Shown here: positions 43,849 through 56,692 of the stretch, piece by piece | Numbering within the stretch: the first letter of the stretch is position 1 | How the letters are laid out: every line of letters starts with the position of its first letter | NCBI GenBank assembly: GCA_029204225.1 | Contig: CM055095.1 | Span: 52,241,836 to 52,303,835, forward strand | DNA from: Diphasiastrum complanatum | Lineage: Eukaryota > Streptophyta > Lycopodiopsida > Lycopodiales > Lycopodiaceae | DNA: 62,000 nt | Direction: 5' to 3' | Notes under the pieces: generated by a model | Told to the model about the DNA's origin: nothing | What the model saw: the letters and a program-made list of their open reading frames with translations, nothing else | The model's database searches: none | Translations under genes and position numbers: made by a program

Positions 43849-45489
43849 TTGAGGATCATTCCCCACACATGTGAACTTGCTGGAAATTTTGTCACAAGAG
43901 AGAAGACACAACCTGAAAGGTATGAAGCAGATTATGCTCTCTTATTTAGCATTATTCAAAGCAAAGAACCTTCGACTTATATTGAAGCGAAGGATGATGA
44001 CATTTGGGTCAAGGCCATGGGAGAGGAGATGGAGTCAATTGCTAAGCATAGCACATGAGACTTAGTGGAACCACCAGTTGGCAAGAAACCCATTGGTTGT
44101 AAATGGGTATACATGACTAAGTACCATGCAGATGGAAGTATAGCAAAGCACAAAGCTAGATTGGTGATCAAAGGGTATGCACAAAGTAAAGGGATCGACT
44201 ATGAAGAGACCTTTGCGCCAGTATGTAAGTGGGATACTCTACATCTACTTGTTGCTTTAGCTTGACATTTTGGTTGGTCTTTTCATCAGATGAATGTGAA
44301 ATCTGCTTTTCTAAATGGTGAGTTAGAAGAAGAGGTGTTCGTGGATCAACCTGAAAGGATGAGAGAATAAAGTATGTCGCTTGAAGGAAGCACTTTATGG
44401 TCTTAAATAGGCACCACGTGCATGGTACAGCAGGATTGATGTCTACTTTCGTTCTAAGGGGATGGTGATAACACATCCTGATCCAAATCTTTGTGTTTAT
44501 GCTTTACTGGTATGGTTGCTTTGATTGCTCTTTATGTTGATGACTTGATTATCACGGAAAATACTCAAGAGATGATAGACATGGTCAAGAAAGACTTCAT
44601 GGAACAATTTGAGATGACATATCTCAGCCTAATGCATTATTGTCTTGGAGTGGAGGTGTGGCAAAAAGGACACAAAGTGGGTCTAACACAAGTGAAGTAT
44701 GTCAAAGAGTTACTGCACAAATTCAGGTTGCAGGATTGCTAGCCTTTGAACACTCCTATTGAGCTAGGTAAAAAGCTTTCTAAGATTGATGAGTCACAGC
44801 CATTTGATACTATGCTATATAGGCAGCTGGTAGGGAGCTTGATTTATCTTACCACGACTAGACCAGATATATGCTATATTGTTGGTATTGTAAGTCAGTT
44901 TATGGCAGCACCTACAAAAACGCATTGGAAGGCAGCCAAACACATTTTGCGATATGTCAAAGGCACTTTCGAGTATGGCTTGGTTTATAGAAAGCATGAG
45001 GGTTTACTTGAGTTATGTGGCTATGTGGATGCGGATTGGGGAGGTGACTATGACGATCGTAGATCCACCATAGGGTATGTATTCCAGCTTTGTGGCAGTT
45101 GCTTTTCCTGGTCTAGTAAGAAGCAAAGTATAGTTGCTCTATCCACAACAGAAGCAAAGTATAAGGCAATGTGTAGTGCAGCACATGAAGCTATATGGTT
45201 GAGGCAAATCTTGGATGAAGTTGGCATGAAACAGGAAAATCCCACGGCCATACATAGCGACAGTCAGAGTGGCATTCAGCTAGCAAAGAATCCAGTGTTC
45301 CATGCGAGAACCAAACACATTGAGATTCAGTATCACTTCATACGTGAGAGGCTGCTGAGTCATGAAATTCATGTTGTTCATTGTAGTATGAAAGAACAAC
45401 TAGCTAATATTTTCACTAAGCCCCTTGTTAGAGAAAAGTTTGATAAGTTTAGATCAAAGCTTTCTGTACTTAAAGTTTGTACACTTTAA
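43849..45489 (+). pseudogene. Copia RT and RNase H, lineage C
   Basis: RT begins near EPSTYIEAKDDDIWVKAMGE and has GCKWVYMTKYHADG, HKARLVIKGYAQSKGIDYEE, NVKSAFLNGELEEEVF, LYVDDLIITE (catalytic, near 44530) and CLGVEVWQ. The frame from 44746 to 45489 (247 codons) holds an unbroken RNase H: SLIYLTTTRPDICY, AAKHILRYVKGTFEYGLVY, GYVDADWGGD, FSWSSKKQSIVALSTTEAKY, HTKHIEI-like ARTKHIEIQYHFIRER, and IFTKPL. Stops in RT (for example near 44058, 44264 and 44368) break the rest. No gag, protease or integrase of this lineage is present. Confidence 0.88.
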
Positions 45490-45528
45490 AGCTATGTATA
45501 TGATTGTATAAAAAGTAGACTCTACTTT

Positions 45529-45537
45529 AAGGGAGAG
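45529..45537 (+). promoter_or_regulatory. Element C polypurine tract
   Basis: AAGGGAGAG before AGTTAGAATT of the 3' LTR. Confidence 0.7.
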
Positions 45538-45772
45538 AGTTAGAATTGAAGTAGAATCAATGTGTTATTGTGGGTCTTATCAATAGATAAGGATCAGTTG
45601 TCCCCGCCATGAGGCGAGTCGACGGGACACGCGTCCCGTCAATGGCAATCTGGGCCATGCATGGGTTGCCTGAGTGAAGAACTATATGTACAGTGTATTT
45701 TCATTTTGAGAGTGTTTTCTATCTGTTACTGTGTAGCATGATCTGTGTTCCTGTTTGAAGCAAATTCTAAGT
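45538..45772 (+). repeat. Element C 3' LTR
   Basis: About 235 bp, AGTTAGAATT to ATTCTAAGT, about 40 bp shorter than the 5' copy because of deletions (for example in AAATACAGTTTGCTATGTGA). Followed by CTCTT. Confidence 0.8.
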
Positions 45773-45777
45773 CTCTT

Positions 45778-48315
45778 AGGAATAAGTCTCATTACAGTGA
45801 AAATGTGAACCAAGTGTCCATTCTCATGTCCATGTCACAATTTCCAATAACTAGGGTTCTCATGGTCCTATAGATATTCAATATGAATCCAACTTAATGA
45901 ACTCAGAAAACTAGTATTATGCAATATTCTTACAGGGATTATAATCCAAATCACATAACACAGTCACATATACAAACACAGGTGTCTCATTTTCTTCCAC
46001 CCTTAGACTTTTCGGTCACCCAAAAAATTTCATCAGCTAAGGCATTGAAAACTCCTTTGACACAAGTGAATGCTAGGCTGCTTCCTTTTTCTCTTCATCG
46101 GCTTAAGTTTTACTTCATTAAAATTCCCTGAAACTAATGAAAAATCAATAAAAATTGGATTCGGATACATCTTTTACAATATTTGGCCCAAAAGTTTTGT
46201 CTTATAAAGGGCTACCTCCAAATATTATCAACCTTACTCCATTAATTCGTCTGAAATTTCAATTTAATACGTATCTCAAGAGCTTTTGTTTTTCCAATCC
46301 CACTGACTAAAATCATCGAGAACACAAACAAACCCATTGGTGTTCCACCGAGTCGAAAAGCAAAAAAAATACACAAACACCAATTAACTCAATTTACTGG
46401 GAGTACCTCTACTCCAGAGTTAAGTAATTAAATAGCATAATACCAAGGAATTGAATTTCCCTTACCGGGTACATGCCTGGGAAAATCTCGAAAAAACTAA
46501 TAACTTCCCATCAATCCTAAACCTTTGAACCTAGCTCACAGACTTTTTATTAGGACAGGAAAATTATTTATTCAATCCATTTTTCCGTTCAAAGTCTGGA
46601 GAATACCATTCTCAAATGTCAATTTAGGTAGGTTTTTTGAAAATCACCTATTTAAGCCGATGAAAATTTTATAACTAAATGGAATCCCATAAAGTCATGG
46701 GTCAACCCATCAAAGCATTGGATAGCCTTGAAACCCATTCCTAGCTTAGTTATCAAGTGCATGTAGGTCAAAGCATAGATCCCCAAAAAAAACTCAACCA
46801 TGCAAAACCCCTATTTAGGGTTTCAAAACCCCCAAAAGCTAAAGCATGTATGGATAAACTCCTCTCTACAACTGCTTCAGCCGCCATTCTTAGAGCACCC
46901 ATCCAAGATCTCCTTGCACAATCCTATAGGTGAAAAATAGGAGAGATGCGTCCTGATTGCCATCAATCAATCAGACACCCTTTCCCAAGATCTGCAATAG
47001 ACTACAACACTATAAGGATTCAACAGTTGTCAACAATTCTATGTCTACTTTCATTCAGGAATCCTACAGATCATAGCAGTTCTGTGTAGGTCATGAGGGC
47101 GAATCACACGTTCCTCCTAGAGAAGTCATCGTTGGCCAAACAATGCCAAGCTGCCCATCAGCTGCTCGCGCTTACTCCTACCAGTGCAAAAATGCCAAGC
47201 TGCCCATCAGTTGCTCGTGCTTATTCCTGCCAGTGCATTCATCAACCCTCAACTTTACAATCATCTACAGAACACCTAAAAAAGGTGAATAAACTCGTCT
47301 TTGAATAGCTGGAATTCTTTCACAGATGCATGTTTTCAGATCCTTAGAACTGCAACTCATTCTTGCATCAATCCCATAAGGCAATGATTGAAAAGGCCAC
47401 TGGTGAATACCAGCAGAATACATGCAAGTTCAAAACTTCTCATGAAAAACATCATTCAACCCCCCCTAGAAAACACAAGTGCGAACTTGTATAGGTCGTA
47501 ACTCGGGTTCAGTAAACTAATCTACTGACCAAAGGACTGATAAAAGGAGATACATCCGGTTTACAACTCTCAACTCTTCACAGAGGTAGCGAGTATCAAC
47601 CAGAAAAAAGTTTCACAGGGGTCTCTACCTACATGTTCTCTAATTTGCTCCGAACAACTATGATTCGCTAGCCTCTTAGCAATATCAAATTGTTTGACAA
47701 GGAGCTGATTAATCCACAAACATGGTATTCACTAAACAATTACCTTCGCCTTCTAGTAGAAAATAGTAGAACTGGATAATCACTAAACCAGTTTATGCCT
47801 TCTAGTATGCATGTCAATCTGGAGGATTATGAACATGGCAATTTTCAAATCCTCACCTGCAAATACTAGAATCCAGTTCTACCTTTGCTTCAAGTTCATA
47901 CTACGGATAAATTGATTCACAATAAATCTATCAATGAACAAAAGCTACATACCAACATTCATTACGGTTCAGCCACATGCAAGATATGCAAACCCCCATA
48001 CTAGCAGAATTTGATAAACAAGCATGAAGATCCACACCAGTAGATCATTCTACATTAATTGAAAGATTCATCAAGGATACCAGAATTATAAGAATGAATT
48101 CAAAACTAATTCTCAGCACCTTTGCAACCATGAATGAGTAAAAGAGCACTCTATCAACATAATTGACAAGCATGTCTCAAACATGAATTAGTGAATCCAA
48201 CTCCATAATTCCCTTGAGGAAAGTGCACTCCAACCGAGATGTAAATCCAAGCGCTTATATCTTCCAATTCGATGTAGAATTCGTCTCCATTCCCATCCAA
48301 GACTGCATCTTGGCC
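45778..48315. other. No gene seen; one short duplication
   Basis: 2.5 kb without recognisable coding sequence. A ~49-bp tandem duplication (AATGCCAAGCTGCCCATCAG at 47142 and 47191) extends to about 47240. If the minus-strand primer-binding site at 48316 is real, part of this would be the interior of a minus-strand LTR element, but no gag or pol motif was found. Confidence 0.4.
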
Positions 48316-48330
48316 GGGCTCAGATACCAA
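48316..48330 (-). promoter_or_regulatory. Possible minus-strand primer-binding site
   Basis: The minus strand reads TTGGTATCTGAGCCC, one mismatch from the tRNA-iMet complement. The sequence to its right (48331-48800, with CTATAAATAG near 48590) would then be a 5' LTR, but no partner LTR and no CA end were found. Confidence 0.3.
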
Positions 48331-48809
48331 CGTAAAGACCACTAGGGAAAACCCCTAAGATGAGGATAGGAGAACATAATAAGAGAGTCTAAGGAGCCAA
48401 ACCACCCAACCAAATCTAGATCTAACCTAGATCTGGCCCCCAACCCATGCCATGTGATAGCAAGAGGAGAAGAGCTCAACTGGTAACCTGAACCAAGTTG
48501 TCGACGAGATAATCCCTACCTAAATATATAGAGAGTAGAGTCTTGTGCATGAACCCATGCAATCCCCATACAGGTCAACTATAAATAGGTCGTAGCTCTT
48601 CATGCATTCCTCCTACCTATATTCGTCACACATACATGCACTACTCCATATTTCTCAATTAGAGTGTCTGGGTCCTCTCAAGGTCATTACTCACAAACAG
48701 GCCTCAACGTGGAATAAAATCTAGGCATGACCAATAAGCTTGAACACTAGAGGGCCTTTCTACCATATTAGGACTATTCCATGTCCTTAGTTGAATATGA
48801 CCGTAACAA

Positions 48810-51800
48810 GATCAACCCAAAGTTATAGGTTCCTTTCAGATATTGCAAGCTTCGCTTGGCCATTTGCTAGTGTCGCATTCAGAATTGGAGAAAAATTGAC
48901 TGACCGCATAGACAGAGTATGCTAAATTGGTTCTCGTATAAATCGTAAGGTACATCAGACTCCCAATTAGATTCTAACATAGGATCCTTTACATCTTCTA
49001 TCCTTTCTCATCTATACTTGGGCAATCCTGCCTCGACAAATTTGGCTCTGACCATCATCGGCGTTGTCTTCTCTTTGCAATCTATCGTCCCATATTGCTT
49101 CAATAATCTCTCAAGATATTCGAACTGCTTCAGATGCATGACTCCTCTCCTGCCGTCTCTTTCGATCTGTAGCCCCAGACATTTTGTTGCTTCTCCTAGA
49201 TCTGTGATTTCGTAATTTGCAAATATTTGACTCTTTGTTTCATTGATCATTGTCAGACAGTTTTCTATCATCAGAGAATCGTCCACACATATTGTCAAAA
49301 TCACAAACTTTCCTTCTATCTTTTTAATATAGACAATGTAGTCAAGCTGTGTTGGATAGAAGTTTAGAGACTTCAGAAGACTATCAAGCTTCTTATACCA
49401 AGATTGTGATACCTGCTTTAGACCATAGATACATCCGTGCAATCAACAAGCATAATCACGATTGTTCGGATCTTCATAAACTTCAAGCTGCTTCATGAAA
49501 ATTTCTTCATCTAAGTCTTCGTGGAGAAAAGTTGTTTTGACATCAATTTGATGTATTTCCAAATCATATTTCGTAGTATAAGCAAGGAGCAGTTGAACAT
49601 CTTGACCATCGGGGAGTATGTATCGAAGTAGTCAATACCATATCTCTAGATGTATCCCTTCACGAGAAGTCAAGCTTTGTATCTTTCGACATTGTCATGT
49701 AATTTTAGCTTCTTCTTGTATACCCATTTGCAGTCGACTTTCCTCTTTCCTTCAGGTAGTGGTTCGAGTGTCCATGTCTGATTCTGCTTCATTGAATCTC
49801 TTCTGACATGACTTGCTTTCAAGATTCACCTAGATTGCTTCCAGATATGTCGTTGGTTCCTCAGTGAAACTGCAAAATTCGAAGTCTGTGTCTTCACCGA
49901 CTGAAGATTATCAATGAATCTGTTGGGAGGTCTTCAAATTCTTGTCGGCCTTCTTGGTTGGTTTGTGGCTGTCGATGCGTTTGTTCTTCAAATTCTTTGA
50001 CATGATGATCTTATGTCTCTTGTTCTGAAGTTTGTGGTTCAACATTCTGATTTGACATTTGGCCTTGAACTCCCTTTTCAATTGGCAGTATTGAGAAGAC
50101 TTTATGGCCTCTTGACTCTCTCATTCCTGGAAATGTTGATTTGTCAAACTTCACATCTCTGCTCATCACCACCTTCTTTGAGGTCAATAGATCTGCAAGC
50201 CATTCGAATATCCGACCATCACTGTGTGCCCTGACTTATTGTCTTATTTGCTTTTTCTTTCCTTTGGTATGTGCATGTAGGCTGCACATTTGAATACTCG
50301 TACATACGATAGATCAGGATTCTCACTTGACCACATTTCGTATGGCGTCTTGTTTTCCAACGTTGTTGTCATCGATCGCTTTTGTAGATGAACTACAACT
50401 GTAATTGCTTCAGTCCAAAATTGACTTGGCAATTGTGCTTGAGCCATCTCGCACTTTGCTCCTTGCACAAGCGTTTGGTTTCATCTCTCCTCTACACCAT
50501 TGTATTGCAGTGTATATGTAGGTGTGAATTGATGTTCAATTTCTCTCTCTTGATAGAAGCTCAAAATTCTTTGCTCAAATATTCACCTACATTGTCGGAC
50601 TTGAGGGTCTACAATTTCTTGGAGGTGTGTCATTCTGCAAACGCTACAAATTTCTTGAATGCATCAAACACTTCGGACTTCTTCTTCAGATAGTATATGG
50701 TTGTCATCCTGTTGAAATCATCCATGAATGTGAGGAAGTATCTTGATCTGGAAAAGGATTCGACCTTCATGAGTCCACATACATCTGAATGTACCAATTC
50801 TAGAATGTCCTTGGCTCTCCTTCCTTCATGTACGAATAAACTTCGATGCTGCTTACCTTTTTGACAAGCTTCGCAGAAGTCAGAGTCTGGACTTGTAATC
50901 TTATAACTATTCACAAGTTCTTTCTTGCTCATATCATAGAGACTCCTCATATTCAAATGATATGTGCATCTATGCCAGAGATGATTCTCACTTTCTGATG
51001 CATTTAGTATGCTATTCGTAGTTTCTAGAGATTTTTGCTTGATATAGATTACCTTGTCTTGATCCGACAATCGATAGCTTATTCGATCTGTGCTCAACCA
51101 TTTGACATGCATTCCCATCGATTAGGACTCGTATTCCAAGATCTGCTATCCTCGATACTCTCCTCAATGTACTGGGTACATAGAGCGCTCCTTGTAGCTC
51201 TACATGCCCTGATAGTGTACAGAACTAAAGCGTTCCTTTGTCTTCAACATCGTGTTTTCTCCCGTCACCCAGTATCATCGTTCTTGTGTTGTCCAGTGCC
51301 TTGTAGTTCATCAGAACATTTTTGTTGCAGGTTATATGAGATGCGGCTCTTGAATTAATCACTATATCATAGTCATGTTGCATGTAGGTCATTGACCATT
51401 CATCGACAACTGTGAACGCATTGTCATTCTTCTCACCATCTTTGGATGATTCTGCGACATCTTTCTTTTCTCCTTTGTGCTTCCCTTTGGGATTATGCCA
51501 GCAATCATATGTTGAATGTCCCTATTTCTTGCAGTGAGTGCAAGGTATAGTCGGATTAAACCAACATTTGTCTATTGTATGTCCCGACTTATGACAATGA
51601 TCACAAGTAGAACTATCTTTGTTGTTGTTACCCTTCGTTGAAGACTTCATTTCAGTCTTCTCAATCTTAGGCTTGTTCCTTTTTTTTTCTTCTTTCCCTT
51701 GGCAAAACCGGCCTTCTCCTGGTCGCCATTGGTTTCTCCTTCATCTCTCATCAGTCTTTCGTCTGCTACAAGATTGATTGCTCTTTCGAATGTCATCTCA

Positions 51801-52310
51801 GGTAAACTCAAGATGAGCATTCTTAGCGGCTAATAAGATGAGGATAGTGGTTTCATAAAGTACATTAGTTGCTAGAGTACTGGGTCTTGATGCTCTAGTC
51901 CAAATGTAGATAGCTGAGGAAAGATCATTTTGATCTTCTCTATATGTTGATCCAACTCATTTCCATCTCATCGCAAGCTCTGTAGCTGATTGTGGGGGTG
52001 CATGATTGACGCGGTTGTCCTCACTTCATACTTTTGCTTTAGTTTTTCCCACGCTTCATAGCTGCTTTGGAAATCTTCAATCTGCATGAGAATTTCTTTG
52101 TTTATGGAGGATACGATGATCACCATTGTGCGTTCATCATTCCTTATCCATTCCGCCCTCCTTGGATCTCCCTCTGGAGGTTTTGGCTCTATGAGATCGG
52201 TCACTGACCATATCCCCTCGCCTTTTAGAAGTGTCTTTATCTTGAACTTCCATATGCGATAGTTTGCGCCATCAAGATTGATCGAAGCTATACCACTTAA
52301 CAACATAAAT
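48810..52310 (-). pseudogene. Decayed copia gag-pol (F)
   Basis: Minus strand, 5' to 3': gag near 52300-51968 (INLDGANYRIWKFKIKTLLK, SSYEAWEKLKQKYE). Two CCHC-type knuckles near 51600-51500 (CDHCHKSGHTIDKCW and CTHCKK-GHSTYDCW). A protease relic near 51370 whose active site reads SRAASH instead of DSGASH. GAG-pre-integrase NHLWHRCTYHLNMRSL. Integrase LELVHSDVCG, FLTFMDDFNRM, PSQFWTEAI. A damaged RT with CKWVYKKK (near 49730), CIYGLKQVSQSWYKKLD and ICVDDSLMIE. An RNase H start ending near 48810. Stops and shifts are frequent, and neither LTR was identified. Confidence 0.87.
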
Positions 52311-52319
52311 AGCATTTTA

Positions 52320-53984
52320 AATCATAGTCCAGTCTTCCCAAACAACAAAACATCATTTAGTGATAGGCCAAGCCTTAATATTACCATATCAGAGCTTGTG
52401 CCATGCTGATCAGTCTATGGACATTTGTCCATATCAGTTTATATTGTTTTGAGCAAAAGTATGAATAGCTTTTTAACGTATATATTTTAACTTGCTAAAA
52501 GATATAGTGTGGACACGTGTGTTGTTGTTAGGGCAAATCCATGCCATTCTAACCCTTGTGACAATTGTCTGTTGTCCATACTCCTGAGCATATCCAAGAA
52601 TTCCAATCGTATCTCACCATAATCTGATCTGACATTTGAATGAGTAGTATTTACTATAGCCATGATTGAATAGTGTTGTTCTAAACAAACATCTGTTTGT
52701 CAGAATTACACCTTCAGCTCATGGTATTTAGGACATTATTATGGATAGGTTATATATTCTTGAAGTGGTCTTCGTGGTTTTTACTAGGTATTAGTCCAGA
52801 TCCATGCCATTCTAATCCTTATGTAAGAACCATGTATCTTACACATATCCATGCTCCTGTCTAATATCATTTATTTGAAAACCTTAACAATGGGTGATTT
52901 ATAAGTCATCATTATCGGATTGTTAAACGAGTAGGTAAAAGGTAGACAATCGCAATCAAGAAGTATGGTGTTTAAGCATACAAAGTCTTTGTTTAATTAC
53001 ATGAGTCATAGAAAATTGGCAACGTCCGTAGAACAAAAACATCACTCCCTTGGCAAGACTAGAAACGTAGGTGATTTACACACAACCTAGAATTTGTTGA
53101 GAGAATTCATACATGAATGGTTGTAGACATGTTTTCTTGAGAAGATGCCATATTATCCAAATCAAAATCCCAAAATAGCATCAATCCAAATGCCGTATCA
53201 AGTTTGAGCAAGAGATATATATACTGGTGCACAAGTTTATCGATATGTGGTTCGAAACTAAACCTAAATGAACAAAGTAAATGAAGGCCGTAGTAGTAAT
53301 CGATGCTACATGTACACGAGATGTAAATGCTTTGTCCATAAGTAATCAAATGCTAGTAAATAATTCGTAGTCAAAACTAGCATTGAGCACATGTATGAGA
53401 GTAGCATGAGAGATACCAAAGAGATATTAAAAGTTTTATGCATGTGTATTCAGTTGTTAACATCTTATGCAAGCTTCTAAGCTATAGTTCTGTGAAATAG
53501 AATGAAAACGAGAGTAAGCTCATCGCTAGATTTCATTGGTGACCTTAATTCAACATTCAATAGACAACTAAGTGAATAGACTCTCCATCGTTGGACAACA
53601 AAGAGGTCTACGTGTTATTGTTGCAAAAACTATCATTCAAAACAGTATCCATATAATGGATCGCTGGCCAGCAGTCATACTTTTGTGATATGAGAGTTTA
53701 GACAAGTGATCATTAAAGTATAAATGTCAAGGATCGTTGGTGAGCCAATCAAATGCAACAACTATAAAAACATTCCCTCCTGCTCCATCGCTACCTTTGT
53801 AGCATGAGCATGTGCAATTAAAAATGAGCCAAAAATGTGAGGCATGGCCGTCGCTGGCATGCGGATTACTACAACATATAGAGTATGTAAAATTTCACAA
53901 TTGATCCAATTGCTGGTCCATCGCTGTGGACAGAGCCTCCGAAGGCAGTCTCTTGCCAGCTAGCAAAAATATGTCCGATCAGAT
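52320..53984. other. No gene seen; diffuse repeats
   Basis: AT-rich and non-coding. The phrase ATCCATGCCATTCTAA recurs near 52547 and 52800 within longer, weakly similar stretches, suggesting an old ~260-bp duplication. A short hairpin TATGGACATTTGTCCATA lies near 52416. Confidence 0.45.
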
Positions 53985-54344
53985 GATGACACATAGGTTG
54001 GAGGTAGCACTTTACCTCCGACATGTGTCATGGCCCCACATTTCTAGAGGCTGGCATCAGAGGCAACCACCAGTGGTAGCCTCCGTCATGTGGCCCAGCT
54101 GAGAGATGGGCCACATGTTGGAGGCTGCCACCAGAGGCAACCTCCAATGTCAACCTCTTGAAATGAGGGGGTGTGTCACATGTTAGAGGTATCACCTACC
54201 TCCGACATCTTCGGAGGGAGAAAAATGGAGGTAATTTGTGGAGGTAGGAAGGAGGCTGTCTCCTGCCTTTAGAGGTTGACTTTTTCAACCTCCTCCTACC
54301 TCCAAAGGTTACCTCCTACCTACAAAGGCTACCTCTAGAGGTAG
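53985..54344. repeat. Cluster of consecutive related hairpins
   Basis: At least three adjacent foldbacks share arm sequence of type ACATGT-GGAGGTAG and CTACCTCC-ACATGT. They are 53985-54032 (arms starting ATGACACAT and ending ATGTGTCAT), 54073-54131 (about 25-bp arms GTGGTAGCCTCC... against ...GGAGGCTGCCAC, few mismatches) and about 54178-54209. Further GGAGGTAG/CTACCTCC inverted pairs follow, and a perfect 16-bp palindrome CTACCTCTAGAGGTAG lies at 54329-54344. No ORF. It could be foldback-type element DNA, subterminal repeats of a DNA transposon, or a source of hairpin small RNA. Confidence 0.7.
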
Positions 54345-54385
54345 TAAGAAATCTAAGGAGAATATTTTGGCCTACCCCCTCCATG

Positions 54386-54387
<2 letters not shown>

Positions 54388-54427
<40 letters not shown>
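54388..54427. repeat. (GA)n microsatellite
   Basis: Uninterrupted GA run of 40 bases, immediately 3' of the hairpin cluster. Confidence 0.98.
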
Positions 54428-54429
<2 letters not shown>

Positions 54430-54723
54430 TCACCGCCAGGCTTGGAATTTGACGTGCACCCCCTACCTTTCACCCCGATGTGACTTTTTTTTTTAAACCT
54501 TTCACATGACATCTATAATGCAAAGGTACCTTTCAAATAAAAATAAGTATGAGCCTTTCAATCACCTATACATATATTCCTATTATGAAAATTACAGTAA
54601 CATGAACTAGAATGACATTTGGATTTTTAAAGTTACCTTTCAAATGGAATGTCAATTTTTAAATTTGTCATTCAGATGACATGCTTTTCAAATTTTGGCT
54701 TTCTTTGAAAGTCAAACTAGTCT

Positions 54724-55290
54724 TTGACGTGCATTATAGCTTGCAAATGCCAAGCCCGGTCACCACCATGGAGCAAACAATTCCACAGAGTGAAATCGAT
54801 GATCTCCAAAACGATTCAGCGACTGCAACAAATAGGCTTGTACTATGTAGCTATCAATCAAAAGGATGTAAAAAAATTCTGCCTCCCCCCCCCTCGGAAA
54901 CCCTCTGCTGACAGCACTTGCGTTGGTGCTGCTCAGACATTTACCAATGAAAACTTGTCCTTATACACCAGAGTCATCTTATTGGAGGATGGGTCCGATC
55001 CATTTGCGCCTGAAGCATACATGCTGGGTGTCCGGACAGCTAGCATTCCACATTCCAAGCCAGTTCTCACCGATTCCAGCCACTGTACTAAGGCGGAAGT
55101 CAGTCGTTGTAGGCTGTCATGTCCAGTTTTGCTTCCAGCTGCAACAGAAACCACATTGTTTGAAGACTGTCATGATGCATCTCCAAGTAAAATGATGCTA
55201 TGCAACGGTCCTCAGACCTTGAACATAACCTTTTGGAAAACTTTAAAGTTTACACATTCCCATTTAGTACATGCAAGCTCTTTAAACTAG
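54724..55290 (+). other. Open frame of 188 codons, not recognised
   Basis: A plus-strand frame with no family resemblance, rich in Ser, Cys and Pro. On the opposite strand, 55154-54933 is also open and preceded by an acceptor-like TTCTGTTGCAG, ending KFSLVNV before a stop. I cannot tell which, if either, is real; a relic exon on the minus strand or chance is as likely as a gene. Confidence 0.15.
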
Positions 55291-55574
55291 GGTTTTCCTT
55301 CAATGCCCACAACATCTATGCATCTTGTGCTAGCTCTTTTATCACACACTTTTGGAACTACCTAGACTTGGACCCTCGCATCCTCTCCATTCTTGGTGAG
55401 GAACTTGAATGTGTACATGGAACCAATGATGGCAAAACTTTCTTTGCGGAACATTGTGTCGGGGACTCTCGCATCTCTAAACTCGACTTGATTGATTGCT
55501 TACATGGTAGAAGTAGCCTCAATATTAGATCTACCAGACTAAATAGAATATCTGTCTCCTACCAAAATAACTAG

Positions 55575-56692
55575 GTCAACATTTTCACTTACCAAATCTT
55601 TTTGTATAGAGAATGAGTGGAAGTCAATAGTCCAACTTGCTTAGTAAACCCCACCAACCTTATAAGTCCCAGAGTTTTACTTAAAGTTGACTTCATTAAA
55701 AAGTCTAAGTTCAACTTTCTAACTTGGGGAAATTAGTTCTAGGTCTAAGTCAACCAATAAGTCTTTAAGACTAATTTTGATTCTAATCAACTTGCAACCT
55801 GGACTTACATAATACACATGCAAGATGCCAATCGGGTTTTTCTTTTAGAAATATTTAAGCAAAAGCATGCATTAGGGTTTTGCTCTTATAAACACCCTTG
55901 GATTTCGCTAGAACAACTCTCTTGCTCTCGTACATCAATCGCCAACATTTATCTTTGCTAAACTAGTGTCAGTCCCGTGGCACTTTATTGGAAGAGCTAA
56001 GCCAATTGTTGTCACTTTTGCTCATCCTGCTCCTTACACATTGTTGGATTACCCCTACATCACTTGGGCACTTGTGATATTGGTATTTGAGAGAGGCCCA
56101 AAGATGTAGGAGATGTGGGACAACCAATTGGTTGACTGCCAATTATGTACTACAACTGTATGTTGTGAGGTCATCATTGCATACTATATTAGACCTAGGC
56201 CACCACAAAATTGTTATTTGGTCTTGTAAGGTGGGGACCATGCCTTAGTAGGACACCAAGCTAACTCTCATGATCGTGTCTTGCTTAAGTTTGGCCATCT
56301 CTTGGCTTTGCTACTCAATTTGTGCCATGAACTATTGTCGCTATTGTTCGGCTTGTGGCACTTTGTATCTAAATTGTTTGTGTTGTGTTAGTAGTTTGAA
56401 TTGGTTGAGTGGAATTCTTTTTCAACGAGGATGACCCTTTTGGAATTTGTCCTTTTATTTCAAACTTCTCCCATTTTTTAAAGATTTTGTCGACAAGATC
56501 CCAAATCTGAGATAGAAAAATTTATGTGTAAATTTGAAAAAAAAAAGACTCTTTAGGCCAAGAAAAGTTGAAATAATAAAAAAAGTAGAACTTAAAATTA
56601 CATGTTTAGTACGAAAGGCCAGCTAAAAGAAATTGTCATATTTTGTTAGAGAAGCAGCTGGGTTTTTCTCATCAAAGGGAAGTCCGGTCTCC
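55575..56692. other. Intergenic, nothing recognised
   Basis: AT-rich with dense stops and no retroelement signature until the copia LTR at 56693. Confidence 0.5.

Larger units (their letters stand above)
37710..45772 (+). mobile_element. Composite Ty1/copia element (C, containing D sequences)
   Basis: Outer LTRs at 37710-37984 and 45538-45772 share a 5-bp flank CTCTT (37705-37709 and 45773-45777). The interior is not one element: a leader (37985-39286), gag-pol of lineage D (39287-43081) with its own purine tract and 3' LTR-like sequence (43099-43847), then RT and RNase H of lineage C (about 43849-45489). C's own gag, protease and integrase and D's 5' LTR were not found, so either D inserted and deletions followed, or the two recombined. 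Confidence 0.75.

Noticed and set aside
48331-48800. Complete minus-strand 5' LTR next to the primer-binding-site-like sequence
   Set aside because: No partner LTR, no TG/CA ends and no purine tract were found, so only the possible binding site is listed.
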